19,817 nt of DNA from Oscillospiraceae bacterium (GCA_020024185.1 JAHHUD010000024.1:1-19817), one strand, 5' to 3'. Positions 5,013 through 14,555 are shown, counted from the stretch's first letter. Translations and numbers: made by a program. Notes: generated by a model not told the origin, from the letters alone.

Positions 5013-7673
5013 ATGGAATGGACATCATTGAACGACCTTAGAGAGAAATATCTCTCTTTCTACCAAAAGAAAGGACATAATAGACTTGGTTCTTTCCCAC
5101 TTATCCCACAAGACGATAATAGTTTGTTGCTTATAAACTCTGGTATGGCTCCACTTAAAAAATATTTTATGGGACAAGCTACAATGCCAGGAAATCGTGC
5201 AACAACTTGTCAGAAATGTATAAGAACTCCAGATATTGAAAGAGTTGGTATCACTGCACGTCATGGCACTTTCTTTGAAATGCTTGGTAACTTCTCTTTT
5301 GGTGATTATTTTAAAGAAGAAGCTACAACATGGGCATGGGAATTTCTTACCGAAGAATTACAGATTCCAAAAGAGTTGCTTTATGTTACAGTATACGAAG
5401 AAGATGATGAAGCATGGGATATTTGGGTAAACAGAAGAGGTGTTGACCCAAGCCATATGAAACGTATGGGTAAAGAAGATAACTTCTGGGAAATTGGTTC
5501 CGGTCCATGTGGTCCATGTTCTGAATTGTATTTTGACCGTGGGGAAAAATATGGTTGTGGTAGCCCAGACTGTGGTGTAGGCTGTGAATGTGACAGATTT
5601 ATTGAAATTTGGAACCTTGTTTTCACACAGTTTATATCAGATGGCAAAGGTCACTATGAAAAAATGGCAAAAGGTAATATTGATACAGGTATGGGGCTTG
5701 AAAGACTTGCCTGTGTAATGCAGGGTGTTGACAATATGTTTGAAGTTGACAGTATTGCAAATGTTATCAAAGAAGTTGAAAAAATCTCCGGTGTAAAATA
5801 TAAAGAAAATGCTAAAACAGATATTTCTGTTCGTGTTATAACAGACCATATCAGAAGCACAGTATTTATGATTTCTGATGGTGTTATCCCAAGTAACGAA
5901 GGAAGAGGCTATGTTCTTCGTCGTTTGCTTCGTCGTGCTGCTCGTCATGGAAGAATGATTGGTATCAAAGGTATGTTCCTTAATGAACTTTGTGACACAG
6001 TTATAAAAGAAAGTAAAACAGCATATCCAGAATTAGAAGAAAACAGAGAATATATTAAAAAAGTTATTCTCACAGAAGAAGAACGCTTTAATAAAACAAT
6101 TGACCAAGGTATGAGTATTCTTTCTGGTCTTATTGATAATATTGAAAAAACAGCTACAAACGCAAAAGAAAAAATACTTTCTGGTATTGAAGCATTTAAA
6201 CTTAATGATACATTTGGTTTCCCATTTGACCTTACAAAAGAAATCTTGGAAGAACATGGTATTGGTATTGATGAAGATGGATTTAGAAAACATCTTAAAG
6301 AACAAGCTGACAGAGCAAGAGAAGCTCGCAAAAAGAATAATAATGTAAGCTGGGCTGATGATTTGTTTAAATCTCTTGAACTTAAACCAACAGAATTTTT
6401 GGGATATACAGAAATGCAATCAGATTGTAATGTTATTGCTATTGCATACGATGGAGAATTCTGTGATGTTGTTTCTGTTGATGATGAAGCAAAGGAAGAT
6501 GTTCTTGTAGTTCTTGATAAAACACCATTTTATGCAGAAGCAGGTGGTCAGGTTGCTGATACAGGTATTATTGAAACAGAAACAGCAACTTTGAGAGTTC
6601 TTGATTGTCGAAAAACAGGCAAAGGTTTCTATGTGCACACATGTACACTTGAAAAAGGTTTTGTAAAAGTAATGACAAAAGCAAAAGCTACTGTTGATGC
6701 CGAAATGAGAAAAGCTATTATGAGAAATCACTCATCTGCTCACTTATTGCAAGCTGCACTTAGAGAAGTATTGGGCAGTCATGTTCATCAGTCTGGCTCT
6801 TATGTTGACAGTGAAAGAATGCGTTTTGACTTTACACACTTTAACGCTTTGACAAAAGAAGAAATTGAAAAAATCGAAATGCTTGTTAACAGAGCAATAC
6901 TTTCAGCAATGGACGTAACAGTTAAAGAAATGTCTATTGATGAAGCTAAGAAAACAGGGGCAATGGCACTCTTTGGTGAAAAATACGGCGATACAGTTAG
7001 AGTTGTTAAAATGGGTGACTTCTCCACAGAACTTTGTGGCGGTACACATGTAAATAATACAGCACATCTTGGTTTGTTTAAAATTATTTCTGAATCCAGT
7101 GTTGCTGCAGGCGTAAGAAGAATTGAAGCTGTAACTGGTGCAGGTGTGCTTAAACTTATTGACGATAAGCAAAAAATTATTGATGATTCTGCAAAGAGCC
7201 TTAAACTTGCAAATGGCAATGAACTTGCAACAAAAGTTTCTGCAATGGTTCTTGATACAAAAGTTATGCAGAGTGAAATAGACCATCTCAAATCTGAAAT
7301 TGCAAAAAATCAGATTAAAGGCTTATTTGAAAATCCAATAGAAGTTGCTGGTATAAAAATTTATACAGGTTTCTTTGGTGGTACATCAAGTGATGCACTT
7401 AGACAGATGGGCTTTATGGTTAAAGATAAAGACGAAAATGCTGTTGCAGTTCTTTGCGGTGAATCAGAAGGAAAGGTTACAATTGCTGCTGCTTGTGGTA
7501 AAACAGTTATTGAAAGAGGAATTAAAGCAGGTGTTCTTGCTAAAAATGTAGCTGCTATTACTGGTGGTTCTGGTGGTGGAAAACCAGACTTTGCTATGGC
7601 TGGTGCAAAAGATATAACAAAAGTGGATGAAGCTTTGGCACAAGTACCACAAATCATTAAAGAAATGTTATAA
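5013..7673 (+). CDS. alaS: alanine--tRNA ligase
   Basis: Cytoplasmic class II aminoacyl-tRNA synthetase that charges tRNA-Ala. The 886 residues fit the usual length of about 875-880. The N-terminal catalytic domain shows RHGTFFEMLGNFSFGDYF and CGPCSELYFD. The editing domain, which removes mischarged Ser/Gly, has the zinc-site HSSAH (His573 and His577) and CGGTH (675-679). The C-terminal DHHA1-type domain follows and ends with GGSGGGKPDFAMAGA. The extra cysteine cluster CGSPDCGVGCECD sits in the catalytic half. The ATG is preceded by AGAGGTGA. It is a single gene between its own T-box leader and a strong terminator at 7702. Internal minus-strand frames here are shadows. Confidence 0.99.
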   Translation: MEWTSLNDLREKYLSFYQKKGHNRLGSFPLIPQDDNSLLLINSGMAPLKKYFMGQATMPGNRATTCQKCIRTPDIERVGITARHGTFFEMLGNFSFGDYFKEEATTWAWEFLTEELQIPKELLYVTVYEEDDEAWDIWVNRRGVDPSHMKRMGKEDNFWEIGSGPCGPCSELYFDRGEKYGCGSPDCGVGCECDRFIEIWNLVFTQFISDGKGHYEKMAKGNIDTGMGLERLACVMQGVDNMFEVDSIANVIKEVEKISGVKYKENAKTDISVRVITDHIRSTVFMISDGVIPSNEGRGYVLRRLLRRAARHGRMIGIKGMFLNELCDTVIKESKTAYPELEENREYIKKVILTEEERFNKTIDQGMSILSGLIDNIEKTATNAKEKILSGIEAFKLNDTFGFPFDLTKEILEEHGIGIDEDGFRKHLKEQADRAREARKKNNNVSWADDLFKSLELKPTEFLGYTEMQSDCNVIAIAYDGEFCDVVSVDDEAKEDVLVVLDKTPFYAEAGGQVADTGIIETETATLRVLDCRKTGKGFYVHTCTLEKGFVKVMTKAKATVDAEMRKAIMRNHSSAHLLQAALREVLGSHVHQSGSYVDSERMRFDFTHFNALTKEEIEKIEMLVNRAILSAMDVTVKEMSIDEAKKTGAMALFGEKYGDTVRVVKMGDFSTELCGGTHVNNTAHLGLFKIISESSVAAGVRRIEAVTGAGVLKLIDDKQKIIDDSAKSLKLANGNELATKVSAMVLDTKVMQSEIDHLKSEIAKNQIKGLFENPIEVAGIKIYTGFFGGTSSDALRQMGFMVKDKDENAVAVLCGESEGKVTIAAACGKTVIERGIKAGVLAKNVAAITGGSGGGKPDFAMAGAKDITKVDEALAQVPQIIKEML

Positions 7674-7701
7674 TATATAAATTAAATATTTGATTTAATG
7701 T

Positions 7702-7745
7702 ACAATCTGCCGTATAATATTGATATACGGCAGATTGTTTTTATT
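7702..7745 (+). terminator. rho-independent terminator after alaS
   Basis: A 14-bp perfect stem (ACAATCTGCCGTAT at 7702-7715 with ATACGGCAGATTGT at 7725-7738) with a 9-nt loop is followed by TTTT. It lies before the HIT gene start. An in-frame upstream extension of that gene to 7698 would run through this hairpin, so the extension is unlikely to be coding. Confidence 0.9.
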
Positions 7746-7772
7746 AAAATAAAAAGAAAGAGAGAACGAAAG

Positions 7773-8111
7773 ATGGATTGTCTATTTTGTAAAATAATTA
7801 ATAAAGAAATACCATCAAATATCGTATATGAAACAGATGATGTTTTAGCATTTTATGATATTGCACCACAAGCACCTGTTCATATTGTAATCATACCAAA
7901 ACAACATATATCATCGCCAGCAGATATAACAGAAGAAAATTGTAATATTTCTGGAAAAATGTTTTTGGCTGCAAGTGAGATTGCAAAAAAATTAAATCTA
8001 GAAAATGGTTTTCGTATAGTATCAAACTGTGGAGAGGATGGCGGCCAAACTGTACAGCATTTGCATTTTCATTTACTTGCAAAAAGAAGTCTTGCATGGC
8101 CTCCAGGTTGA
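7773..8111 (+). CDS. HIT-family (histidine triad) nucleotide-binding hydrolase
   Basis: A 112-residue soluble protein of the Hint/HinT branch. These enzymes hydrolyse adenosine 5'-phosphoramidates and related nucleotidyl conjugates. The N terminus CLFCKII carries the typical CxxC, followed by VHIVIIPKQHI, GFRIVSNCGEDGGQTVQHLHFHLL and a C-terminal W-P-P-G. The histidine triad is His96, His98 and His100. Length matches the family (about 110-115). The ATG at 7773 is chosen because the upstream ATG at 7698 would start before the terminator stem. The RBS (AGAGAG) is modest. The stop overlaps the comEC start by one base (TGATG), indicating coupling. Physiological substrate is unknown. Confidence 0.95.
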   Translation: MDCLFCKIINKEIPSNIVYETDDVLAFYDIAPQAPVHIVIIPKQHISSPADITEENCNISGKMFLAASEIAKKLNLENGFRIVSNCGEDGGQTVQHLHFHLLAKRSLAWPPG

Positions 8112-10150
8112 TGAAAACAATAGATAGACCACTTGCTATAATAGGATATACATTTTTTATAATTGCAAGTTTATCTTTATCAATGCCAAAGGAATATTTG
8201 TATATTCTTTTGGCATTTCTTGTTGTTTTGGGGATAATCCATTATTTTACAATAAAAAAATATACAAAATATATTTTACTTATTACAATCACTTGTTTTA
8301 TTGCTGTCATATACACATATACATATATTCCACTACATCAAAGAGAAATAGATAAAATACCAACACACTTAAAAGAGTATACGGGATATGTATATGAGAT
8401 AAATAATAAAGAAAATACATATTATAATATAGTAATTTTAGATGAAGATTTAAAAGAAAATTTTACAGTTTCTGCAAGATATACAAATAAATTAAATATT
8501 GGTGATGTGGTTAAGATAAAAGGGAAATTTTCGCCTTTTAAAGCAGATAAATATGTGTACTCTAACTATGCCAAAAATATAAAAGGGAATTTATATATAA
8601 AAGAACTGAAAGTTAATAACCATATAAAAATTTCTTCAATATTTTATAATACGCTAAAAGTAAAAAAACTTTTATTAGAAAATATAAGACAATTATATTC
8701 AGGGAAAGAAACTTCAATAGTTAGTGCTATTGGATATGGAGATAAACATTTATTATCAGCGAAAACTAAAAGTTTGTTTACCTCAGCAGGAATAACGCAT
8801 ACATTAGTTGTATCTGGTTTTCATATTGCAATGATTATAGCTGCACTTACTAAAATATCAAGTTTTATACCTGTAAATAAGAAAATAAAAAATGTGCTCA
8901 TATCAGTTTTTATAGTCATATTTATGTACATAATAGGTTTTACACCTTCAATTATAAGAGCAGGTATGATTGCCGTGGTTGTTTTGATATTATCCAGTTT
9001 TAAAAAAGAGCAGGATACTATTACAACTTTATCTATAATTGGATTTCTTTGTGTGCTGCAAAACCCATATCTTTCAAGAGATATTGGTGCTATGTTATCA
9101 TATAGTGCAAGCGTGGGACTTGTTTTATCAAACTTATGGCTTAGAGATAAAGACTATACAAAAACAAAGAAAAATATAATTGCAAATATTACGGTGATTT
9201 TATTTACTATGCCGGTGCTTGCACTTGCAGGAATGAATATAACAATATTATCGCCTATCTATAATCTTATATTTATGCAGGCTATTGGTGTTATTTGTGT
9301 TTTATCTGTTGTAACACCGATATTAAACTTAATACAAATCTTTACACCAATAACAAAACTATTAGTGTTTATAAATAAATCTATAATAAATGCTTTTATA
9401 GCAATTTTAGAATTTATTGACAAGTATATGAACTTTACACTTATAAATTTTGCACATCCAATATTTATGACAGTGTTGTTTATAAGTTTATTTTCTATGT
9501 TTGTTTCAATGTTTATATTTAGACAGAATAAAATTCGCAAAATATTTATTGTTTTTGTTTTTATTGTGACATTAATATGTTATAATCTATTAAACTATAA
9601 TATGGTATCAATTACTGCATTTGACTCTGGCAGAGAAACTTCTTTTCATATCTCAGCAAGAGGCAAAGAATATCTAGTGTTATCAGAAATAATAAGTTTA
9701 AATGATGCAAAAAGACAGCTATTATCAGTGAATTCTTCAAAATATGAAAAGATATATTACTGTACTAAAGATTTTAATAAATATATAGATTTAAATGATA
9801 TTTCAAAAGATGAAGTAAATGTTAGTCATTCAAATAAATATGATGAAGATATATTTAAACTTGTTAGTGACATCAGTAAAGATAAAAAAGAATATACGAT
9901 TTCAGTTTCAGATTGTAATATAAAATTTGGGCATGGTAATGCAGTTGCAAGTGATAAAATAGAATATTATTTCCTTGGAAATGATATTCCAGGAAATATA
10001 GATGCACAAAATATCTACTTTTTTGGAAATATGCCAAACTGGATAAATGTTGATAATGTAAATCAAATAAATTCAAATTTAAAGATAAAAATAAATTTGA
10101 AAACTGGAAAACATAAAGTTGTAAGGGATGTGTTTAACTTTGGCTACTAG
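8111..10150 (+). CDS. comEC: ComEC/Rec2-family DNA uptake channel with a degenerate C-terminal domain
   Basis: A polytopic membrane protein of 679 residues, the family thought to pass single-stranded DNA across the membrane in competence. Two N-terminal membrane segments (about 8-70) precede the OB-like DUF4131 domain (about 85-170). The Competence domain follows (about 200-480), with VVSGFHIAM (233-241) and TPSIIRAGMIA (278-288) and many helices. The last 180 residues begin MVSITAFDSGRETSFHIS, where the beta-lactamase-like domain normally begins with a VxFLDVGQGD strand. However, no HxHxDH or other metal-ligand motif follows, so this domain looks non-catalytic. The start is taken at the ATG overlapping the HIT stop; an ATG at 8096 is the alternative. 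No other competence genes are in view. Confidence 0.92.
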   Translation: MKTIDRPLAIIGYTFFIIASLSLSMPKEYLYILLAFLVVLGIIHYFTIKKYTKYILLITITCFIAVIYTYTYIPLHQREIDKIPTHLKEYTGYVYEINNKENTYYNIVILDEDLKENFTVSARYTNKLNIGDVVKIKGKFSPFKADKYVYSNYAKNIKGNLYIKELKVNNHIKISSIFYNTLKVKKLLLENIRQLYSGKETSIVSAIGYGDKHLLSAKTKSLFTSAGITHTLVVSGFHIAMIIAALTKISSFIPVNKKIKNVLISVFIVIFMYIIGFTPSIIRAGMIAVVVLILSSFKKEQDTITTLSIIGFLCVLQNPYLSRDIGAMLSYSASVGLVLSNLWLRDKDYTKTKKNIIANITVILFTMPVLALAGMNITILSPIYNLIFMQAIGVICVLSVVTPILNLIQIFTPITKLLVFINKSIINAFIAILEFIDKYMNFTLINFAHPIFMTVLFISLFSMFVSMFIFRQNKIRKIFIVFVFIVTLICYNLLNYNMVSITAFDSGRETSFHISARGKEYLVLSEIISLNDAKRQLLSVNSSKYEKIYYCTKDFNKYIDLNDISKDEVNVSHSNKYDEDIFKLVSDISKDKKEYTISVSDCNIKFGHGNAVASDKIEYYFLGNDIPGNIDAQNIYFFGNMPNWINVDNVNQINSNLKIKINLKTGKHKVVRDVFNFGY

Positions 10151-11159
10151 CTATAAAATAGAAAATAAAGAGTTGCAGAATGTGTGGCTTGTACTTTCAA
10201 AAGACAGTTTTGTTTGTCAAGACAACTTGAACATAATTTTGAGAATTGCAGAAAATAACGGAATAGATAGTGAAAGTATAACATATTTTACATCTGCTAA
10301 ATTTGATATAGATGAAATGAATGACCTTGCCAAGACAGTAAGTTTTTTTGGAGATAGGCTTATTGTTTTAAAAGATTTTAATATATCAGATTTATCTGAA
10401 GAATATATAGAAAAAATTTGTGATAATATAAACGATTGTCAAGGAACTCATTTTGCTATTGTTCTTACCTATGATGATGACAAGTCTATAAATGCAAAAA
10501 AATATACAAAGTTAATAGAAACAGCCCAAAATAATGGTATTGCAAATATCATAAGAGAAATTGATGAAAAATTTCTTATTGAACTTATATTTGAAAAAGC
10601 AAAAAGTCTTGACACCACAATAGAAAAAGAAGTGGCAAGATATATTATTCAGTCAGTTGGTAAAAACGCAAATCTTATAGTTCACGAAGTTGAAAAATAT
10701 GCAGCAGCGTGTAACTATACAAAAATAGATAAATTAATAGTAGATTCTATAGGTGTTAAAACACTTGAAGCAAAGATATTTGATATAATAGATTTTATAT
10801 GTGATAAAAAGCCAGTGAAAGCATTGGAAAATTTAAATTTGTTATATTCACAAGGAACAGATGAGATTGCTGTTTTAGGTGCACTTTCTACATCTTTTAT
10901 AGATATACACAGATGTAAAATGGCAAAAAGTAAAGGATATAACTTTAAGACAGTTCACAATGATTTTGAAAAACGTTCTCACGAATACAGATATCAAAAA
11001 GCTATGGCTAATTCCAATAAGTTTACAGAAAAAGCATTGGAGGAAATTATAGAATTAATGCTGAAAACAGATATATCTCTAAAAAGTACATCAATTGAAA
11101 AAAGACAGCTTATAGATATTTTGATAACACAAATAATTGTTAAAGGAATGGCTGTCTAA
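10128..11159 (+). CDS. holA: DNA polymerase III subunit delta (YqeN type)
   Basis: The delta subunit of the clamp loader opens the sliding clamp. The 343-residue length matches Firmicutes YqeN/HolA (about 340-350). The N-terminal AAA+-like domain runs VWLVLSKDSFV to LIVLKDF, the middle has FAIVLTYDDD, then KNANLIVHEVEKYAAAC. The C-terminal collar shows ILEN-like KALENLNLLYSQGTDEIAVLGAL. No Walker A is expected in delta. The ATG at 10128 overlaps comEC by 23 bases and has no spaced RBS. A TTG at 10140 behind AAGGG (10123-10127) is an alternative start. The comEC > holA order is a common Firmicutes arrangement. Confidence 0.92.
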   Translation: MCLTLATSYKIENKELQNVWLVLSKDSFVCQDNLNIILRIAENNGIDSESITYFTSAKFDIDEMNDLAKTVSFFGDRLIVLKDFNISDLSEEYIEKICDNINDCQGTHFAIVLTYDDDKSINAKKYTKLIETAQNNGIANIIREIDEKFLIELIFEKAKSLDTTIEKEVARYIIQSVGKNANLIVHEVEKYAAACNYTKIDKLIVDSIGVKTLEAKIFDIIDFICDKKPVKALENLNLLYSQGTDEIAVLGALSTSFIDIHRCKMAKSKGYNFKTVHNDFEKRSHEYRYQKAMANSNKFTEKALEEIIELMLKTDISLKSTSIEKRQLIDILITQIIVKGMAV

Positions 11160-11755
11160 TGGAAAAAATTAAAGTTAATCAAATTGTTGTAGTTGAGGGG
11201 AAATACGATGCAATAAAGCTTGATAGTATTGTTGATGGTATAATTATTGCAGTTAATGGTTTTTCTATATTTAAAGATACAGATAAAAAAATCTTATTGA
11301 AAGAATTGGGAAATAAAAATGGTATTATTCTTATTACAGATTCTGATACAGCCGGATTTAAAATAAGAACATATATACAAAATATCTGTAAAAATGCTGA
11401 AATTATAAATGTTTATATTCCTCAAATAAAAGGAAAAGAGTCAAGAAAATCTGCGCCATCAAAAGAGGGGACACTTGGTGTAGAAGGTATAAATAAAGAT
11501 ATTTTACTAAGATGTATTGAGCAAGCCGGTGTAACATTCAGTGGAACACAACTTATAAATAAGTCAAATTTAACATATCTTGATTTATTTGAACTTGGAT
11601 TATCTGGTACTGATAATTCATCGAAAAATAGAGATAAAGTGTGTAAAGCAATTGGTATACCAAATAAATTATCAAAAAAATCATTTTTGGAAGTATTAAA
11701 CAGAATGACAGATAAACAGCAATTACAGGAAATTTTATATGGTGAAAAAAACTAA
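11159..11755 (+). CDS. rnmV: ribonuclease M5-like Toprim protein
   Basis: RNase M5 matures 5S rRNA in Firmicutes. The 198 residues compare with about 185 in Bacillus. The Toprim domain is complete: VVVEGKYDA with Glu13, then LITDSDTAGF with Asp61 and Asp63. The RNase M5-specific GTLGVEG (104-110) and the C-terminal block LFELGLSG...SSKNRDKVCKAIGIPNKLSKKSFLEVLNRM (DUF4093-type) follow. The start overlaps the holA stop by one base (TAATG), with AAAGGA 11 nt upstream. It is usually found with tatD and ksgA; here it follows holA, and tatD is about 6.4 kb away on the other strand. The family is clear; whether it is the only copy, and so the true 5S enzyme, cannot be told. Confidence 0.85.
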   Translation: MEKIKVNQIVVVEGKYDAIKLDSIVDGIIIAVNGFSIFKDTDKKILLKELGNKNGIILITDSDTAGFKIRTYIQNICKNAEIINVYIPQIKGKESRKSAPSKEGTLGVEGINKDILLRCIEQAGVTFSGTQLINKSNLTYLDLFELGLSGTDNSSKNRDKVCKAIGIPNKLSKKSFLEVLNRMTDKQQLQEILYGEKN

Positions 11756-11780
11756 AAATATATTTAATAAATATATTTTT
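11754..11780 (+). terminator. weak AT-only hairpin after the RNase M5-like gene
   Basis: AAAAATATATTT (11754-11765) pairs with AAATATATTTTT (11769-11780) around AAT. The stem has no G-C pairs, so it is at best a weak terminator for the HIT-comEC-holA-rnmV unit. Confidence 0.4.
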
Positions 11781-11851
11781 ATATGGAAATAAGTATTATA
11801 TATTTTATTATTGCCAATCATATACACAAATAATATTAATGGAGGTTAACT

Positions 11852-12376
11852 ATGAAAGGTTTAATTCATATTTATTGTGGTGATGGGAAAGGGAAAACAA
11901 CTGCGTCAATAGGACTTGCTGTTCGTGCAGCAGGATATGGCATGAAAATTGTTTTTACACAGTTTATGAAAAATAATAGCTCCAATGAGCTTAAAATTCT
12001 TAAACAAATAGATAATATTAACATGATTTTTTGCGATAGAGAATTTGGTTTTGTATGGAATATGACGGAGCAGGAAAAAGAAGACGCAAAAAAAGAATAT
12101 ACAAAACAATTTGAAAAAGTAATAGATTATGCAGTAAAAAATGATTGTGATATGCTTGTAATGGACGAGTTTATGTCTTGCTTTGAATTACAGTTTATAG
12201 ATAATAGAAAAGCATTGGAGTTTTTGAAAAATAAACCTGAAAAACTTGAAATTATTCTCACAGGGAGAAACCCTTCAGATGAGCTATGTGAAATAGCAGA
12301 TTATATAACTGAAATGAAAAAAATAAAACATCCATTTGATAATGGAGTAAATGCAAGAAACGGAATAGAAATGTAA
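11852..12376 (+). CDS. cobO: ATP:cob(I)alamin adenosyltransferase (CobA/CobO/BtuR type)
   Basis: This cytoplasmic enzyme transfers the adenosyl group of ATP to cob(I)alamin or cobinamide. At 174 residues it fits the family (about 170-200). The P-loop GDGKGKTT is at 10-17 at the very N terminus, a Walker B-like LVMDEF follows in the middle, and the C terminus has TGRNPSDEL, IADYITEMK and KHPF(x)NGVNARNGIE, the family signature. GGAGG stands 7 nt before the ATG. No other cobalamin gene or cobalamin riboswitch is in the window, so it is an orphan here and may serve salvage. It ends at a terminator shared with glnN. Confidence 0.95.
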   Translation: MKGLIHIYCGDGKGKTTASIGLAVRAAGYGMKIVFTQFMKNNSSNELKILKQIDNINMIFCDREFGFVWNMTEQEKEDAKKEYTKQFEKVIDYAVKNDCDMLVMDEFMSCFELQFIDNRKALEFLKNKPEKLEIILTGRNPSDELCEIADYITEMKKIKHPFDNGVNARNGIEM

Positions 12377-12377
12377 T

Positions 12378-12410
12378 AAAAAAGGTAGGCACAAATGTGT
12401 CTACCTTTTT
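12378..12410. terminator. shared bidirectional terminator of cobO and glnN
   Basis: AAAAAGGTAGGCA (12379-12391) pairs with TGTCTACCTTTTT (12398-12410) with one G-U. A T tract is available on both strands. It lies between the two converging stop codons. Confidence 0.88.
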
Positions 12411-12414
12411 ATTA

Positions 12415-14508
12415 TTATAAATAGAATAACAAATCTGTATAATCAGGAGTTGGCCAATCTTCTTTTGGCATTTTACCTTCCAGTATATCAACCTTATTTC
12501 TTAAATTATAAAGGTCTGTGTGCAAAGCATTATACATTGCTTTTGCTTTTTCTTCTATTTTTTCAATACTATTAGCAGTATTATGAGATTTTTCTAACTT
12601 ATGAGTTAATTCTGAAATTTCATCAACAAGAGTAGAAATTTCTTTTTGTCTGCTAATTGAAGTCTGGGATGTTATTCCGGATTTAATTCCAAAATGATTA
12701 TATTTTGCAAGTTTACCTAAATATTTTATGCCAGCAGGAATGTATAATCTATTAACCATTTCTAATGCGGTATTAAGTTCTACATTAACTGTTTTAATGT
12801 AGTTTTCATATAAAATTTCATATCTTGCAATACATTCACTTTTGCTGTATGTTTTGGATTTTTCAAAAAATTCAATATTTTCAGGTTTTGTTATTACAGG
12901 GATTGCATCAATAGTACTTTTTATATTGGGCAAGCCTCTTTTTTCAGCTTCTTTAACCCATTCTTCAGAATAACCATTTCCGTTAAATATAATACGTTTA
13001 TGATTTTTGTAAGTGTCTGCAACAATTTCATAAGCTTTTTTAATTTTATCATCAGCACCGCTTAATTGATTTGCAAAATCCTCCATTGTGACTGCAATCA
13101 TAGAATTTATTACTGTGTTTACAAACCCTATAGGTTGAGAAGAACCTACCATACGAAATTCAAATTTTGAGCCGGTGAAAGCAAAAGGTGAGGTTCTGTT
13201 TCTGTCATTTTCATCAAGGTCAAACATTGGCAATACTTCTGCGCCAAGATTCATTTTTTTGTGATGTTCTATTTCAGTTGATGTTATTTCACCATTAGAT
13301 ATTTTTTCTAATATATCTTGAATATACTCGCCAAGATAGATGGAAATTATAGCTGGAGGTGCTTCATGTGCTCCTAATCGATAGTCATTTCCACTTACAG
13401 CAGCAGATAGACGCAATAAGTCAGCGTGTTCGTCAACGCCACGTATAAATGCAGATAGTGTTAAGAGAAATTTTATATTACTTTCAGGATTTGAACCAGG
13501 ATTTAACAAATTTTCTCCAGTATCTGTTGCAAGAGAATAGTTGTTGTGTTTACCACTGCCATTGATACCGTTAAAAGGTTTTTCAGCTAAAAGGCAGGCA
13601 AGGTCATGTTTTACAGACATTTTACGCAATACGTCCATAACAATCTGGTTGTGGTCACAGGCAATATTTGCATCACTGTATACACACGCAATTTCAAATT
13701 GGCCAGGAGCAACTTCGTTATGCTCTGTTTTAGCAGGTACACCAAGTTGCCAAAGTTTTTTGTCAACTTCACGCATATAATCTCTTACACGTTCTTTTGT
13801 ACTGCCATAATAATGAGTGCCCATTTCTTGACCTTTAGGAGGTTTAGCACCAAAAATTGTACGGCCTGTAATTTTAACATCAAGACGATTGGAGTAGAAT
13901 TTTTTATCAATAAGAAAATATTCCTGTTCAGCTCCGACTGTTGGTTTAACAGATTTTACATCATTATAACCAAGTAGGTGTAATACTTTTAGAGTTTGTT
14001 TTCCAACAGATTGGGAAGAACGGATTAGTGGTGTTTTTTGGTCAAGAGCTTCACCTGTAAAAGCACAAAATGCTGTTGGAATATACAATGTAGTATCAAT
14101 GATAAAACAGGGGCTTGTAACGTCCCAAACAGTATATCCTCTTGCTTCAAATGTAGAGCGTAATCCACCAGAAGGAAAACTTGACGCGTCACTTTCGCCT
14201 TTGGCAAGCAATTTCCCAGAGAATTTAATAATTGGCTTTCCATTTTCATCATTGCCATCTAAAAAACTATCATGTCTACCACTGTTTGTTCCGGTTAAAG
14301 GTGAGAACCAGTGAACATAATGAGTTGCACCTTGTTCCATTGCCCAATTTTTCATTGCATCTGCAACTTCGTCAGCAACATCTGAATTCCAACCTATGCC
14401 TTCTTCTTTTATTTTTCTAACAGCCTCATAAGTATTTTTGGATAGTCGTTCTTTCATAACACAATCATTAAATACTTTTGAGCCATAAGATTCTTCAAAT
14501 TTGAACAT
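12415..14508 (-). CDS. glnN: glutamine synthetase type III
   Basis: Makes glutamine from glutamate, ammonia and ATP. The 697-residue length is the hallmark of type III (about 700-730; types I/II are 350-470). After the GSIII-specific N-terminal region come FSPLTGTNSGRHDSF (68-82), SGGLRSTFEARGYT (113-126), the metal-binding VGAEQEYFLID (191-201), HNEVAPGQFE (263-272) and NGSGKHNNYSL (316-326). The C-terminal part has FTGSKFEFRMVGSSQP. The ATG at 14506-14508 is chosen because GAGG (minus strand) lies 7 nt upstream; the frame itself is open 19 codons further. It is a single gene with two tandem promoters, facing murD. glnA is also often used as a symbol. Confidence 0.97.
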   Translation of the reverse strand: MFKFEESYGSKVFNDCVMKERLSKNTYEAVRKIKEEGIGWNSDVADEVADAMKNWAMEQGATHYVHWFSPLTGTNSGRHDSFLDGNDENGKPIIKFSGKLLAKGESDASSFPSGGLRSTFEARGYTVWDVTSPCFIIDTTLYIPTAFCAFTGEALDQKTPLIRSSQSVGKQTLKVLHLLGYNDVKSVKPTVGAEQEYFLIDKKFYSNRLDVKITGRTIFGAKPPKGQEMGTHYYGSTKERVRDYMREVDKKLWQLGVPAKTEHNEVAPGQFEIACVYSDANIACDHNQIVMDVLRKMSVKHDLACLLAEKPFNGINGSGKHNNYSLATDTGENLLNPGSNPESNIKFLLTLSAFIRGVDEHADLLRLSAAVSGNDYRLGAHEAPPAIISIYLGEYIQDILEKISNGEITSTEIEHHKKMNLGAEVLPMFDLDENDRNRTSPFAFTGSKFEFRMVGSSQPIGFVNTVINSMIAVTMEDFANQLSGADDKIKKAYEIVADTYKNHKRIIFNGNGYSEEWVKEAEKRGLPNIKSTIDAIPVITKPENIEFFEKSKTYSKSECIARYEILYENYIKTVNVELNTALEMVNRLYIPAGIKYLGKLAKYNHFGIKSGITSQTSISRQKEISTLVDEISELTHKLEKSHNTANSIEKIEEKAKAMYNALHTDLYNLRNKVDILEGKMPKEDWPTPDYTDLLFYL

Positions 14509-14555
14509 AACATTTCCTCGCTCGAATAATAAATATAACAATGAACATGTCTGTA

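Noticed and set aside
6800..7291. Long minus-strand open frames inside alaS (up to 163 codons)
   Set aside because: They are antisense shadows of a highly conserved coding sequence, with composition typical of shadow frames and no RBS.
7698..7772. N-terminal extension of the HIT protein from an ATG at 7698
   Set aside because: It would translate through the alaS terminator stem, and family members begin at the MDCLFCK-type start at 7773.
11811..11839. TTGCCA-17-TATTAA as a cobO promoter
   Set aside because: The transcript would start within the Shine-Dalgarno sequence, leaving no usable leader.
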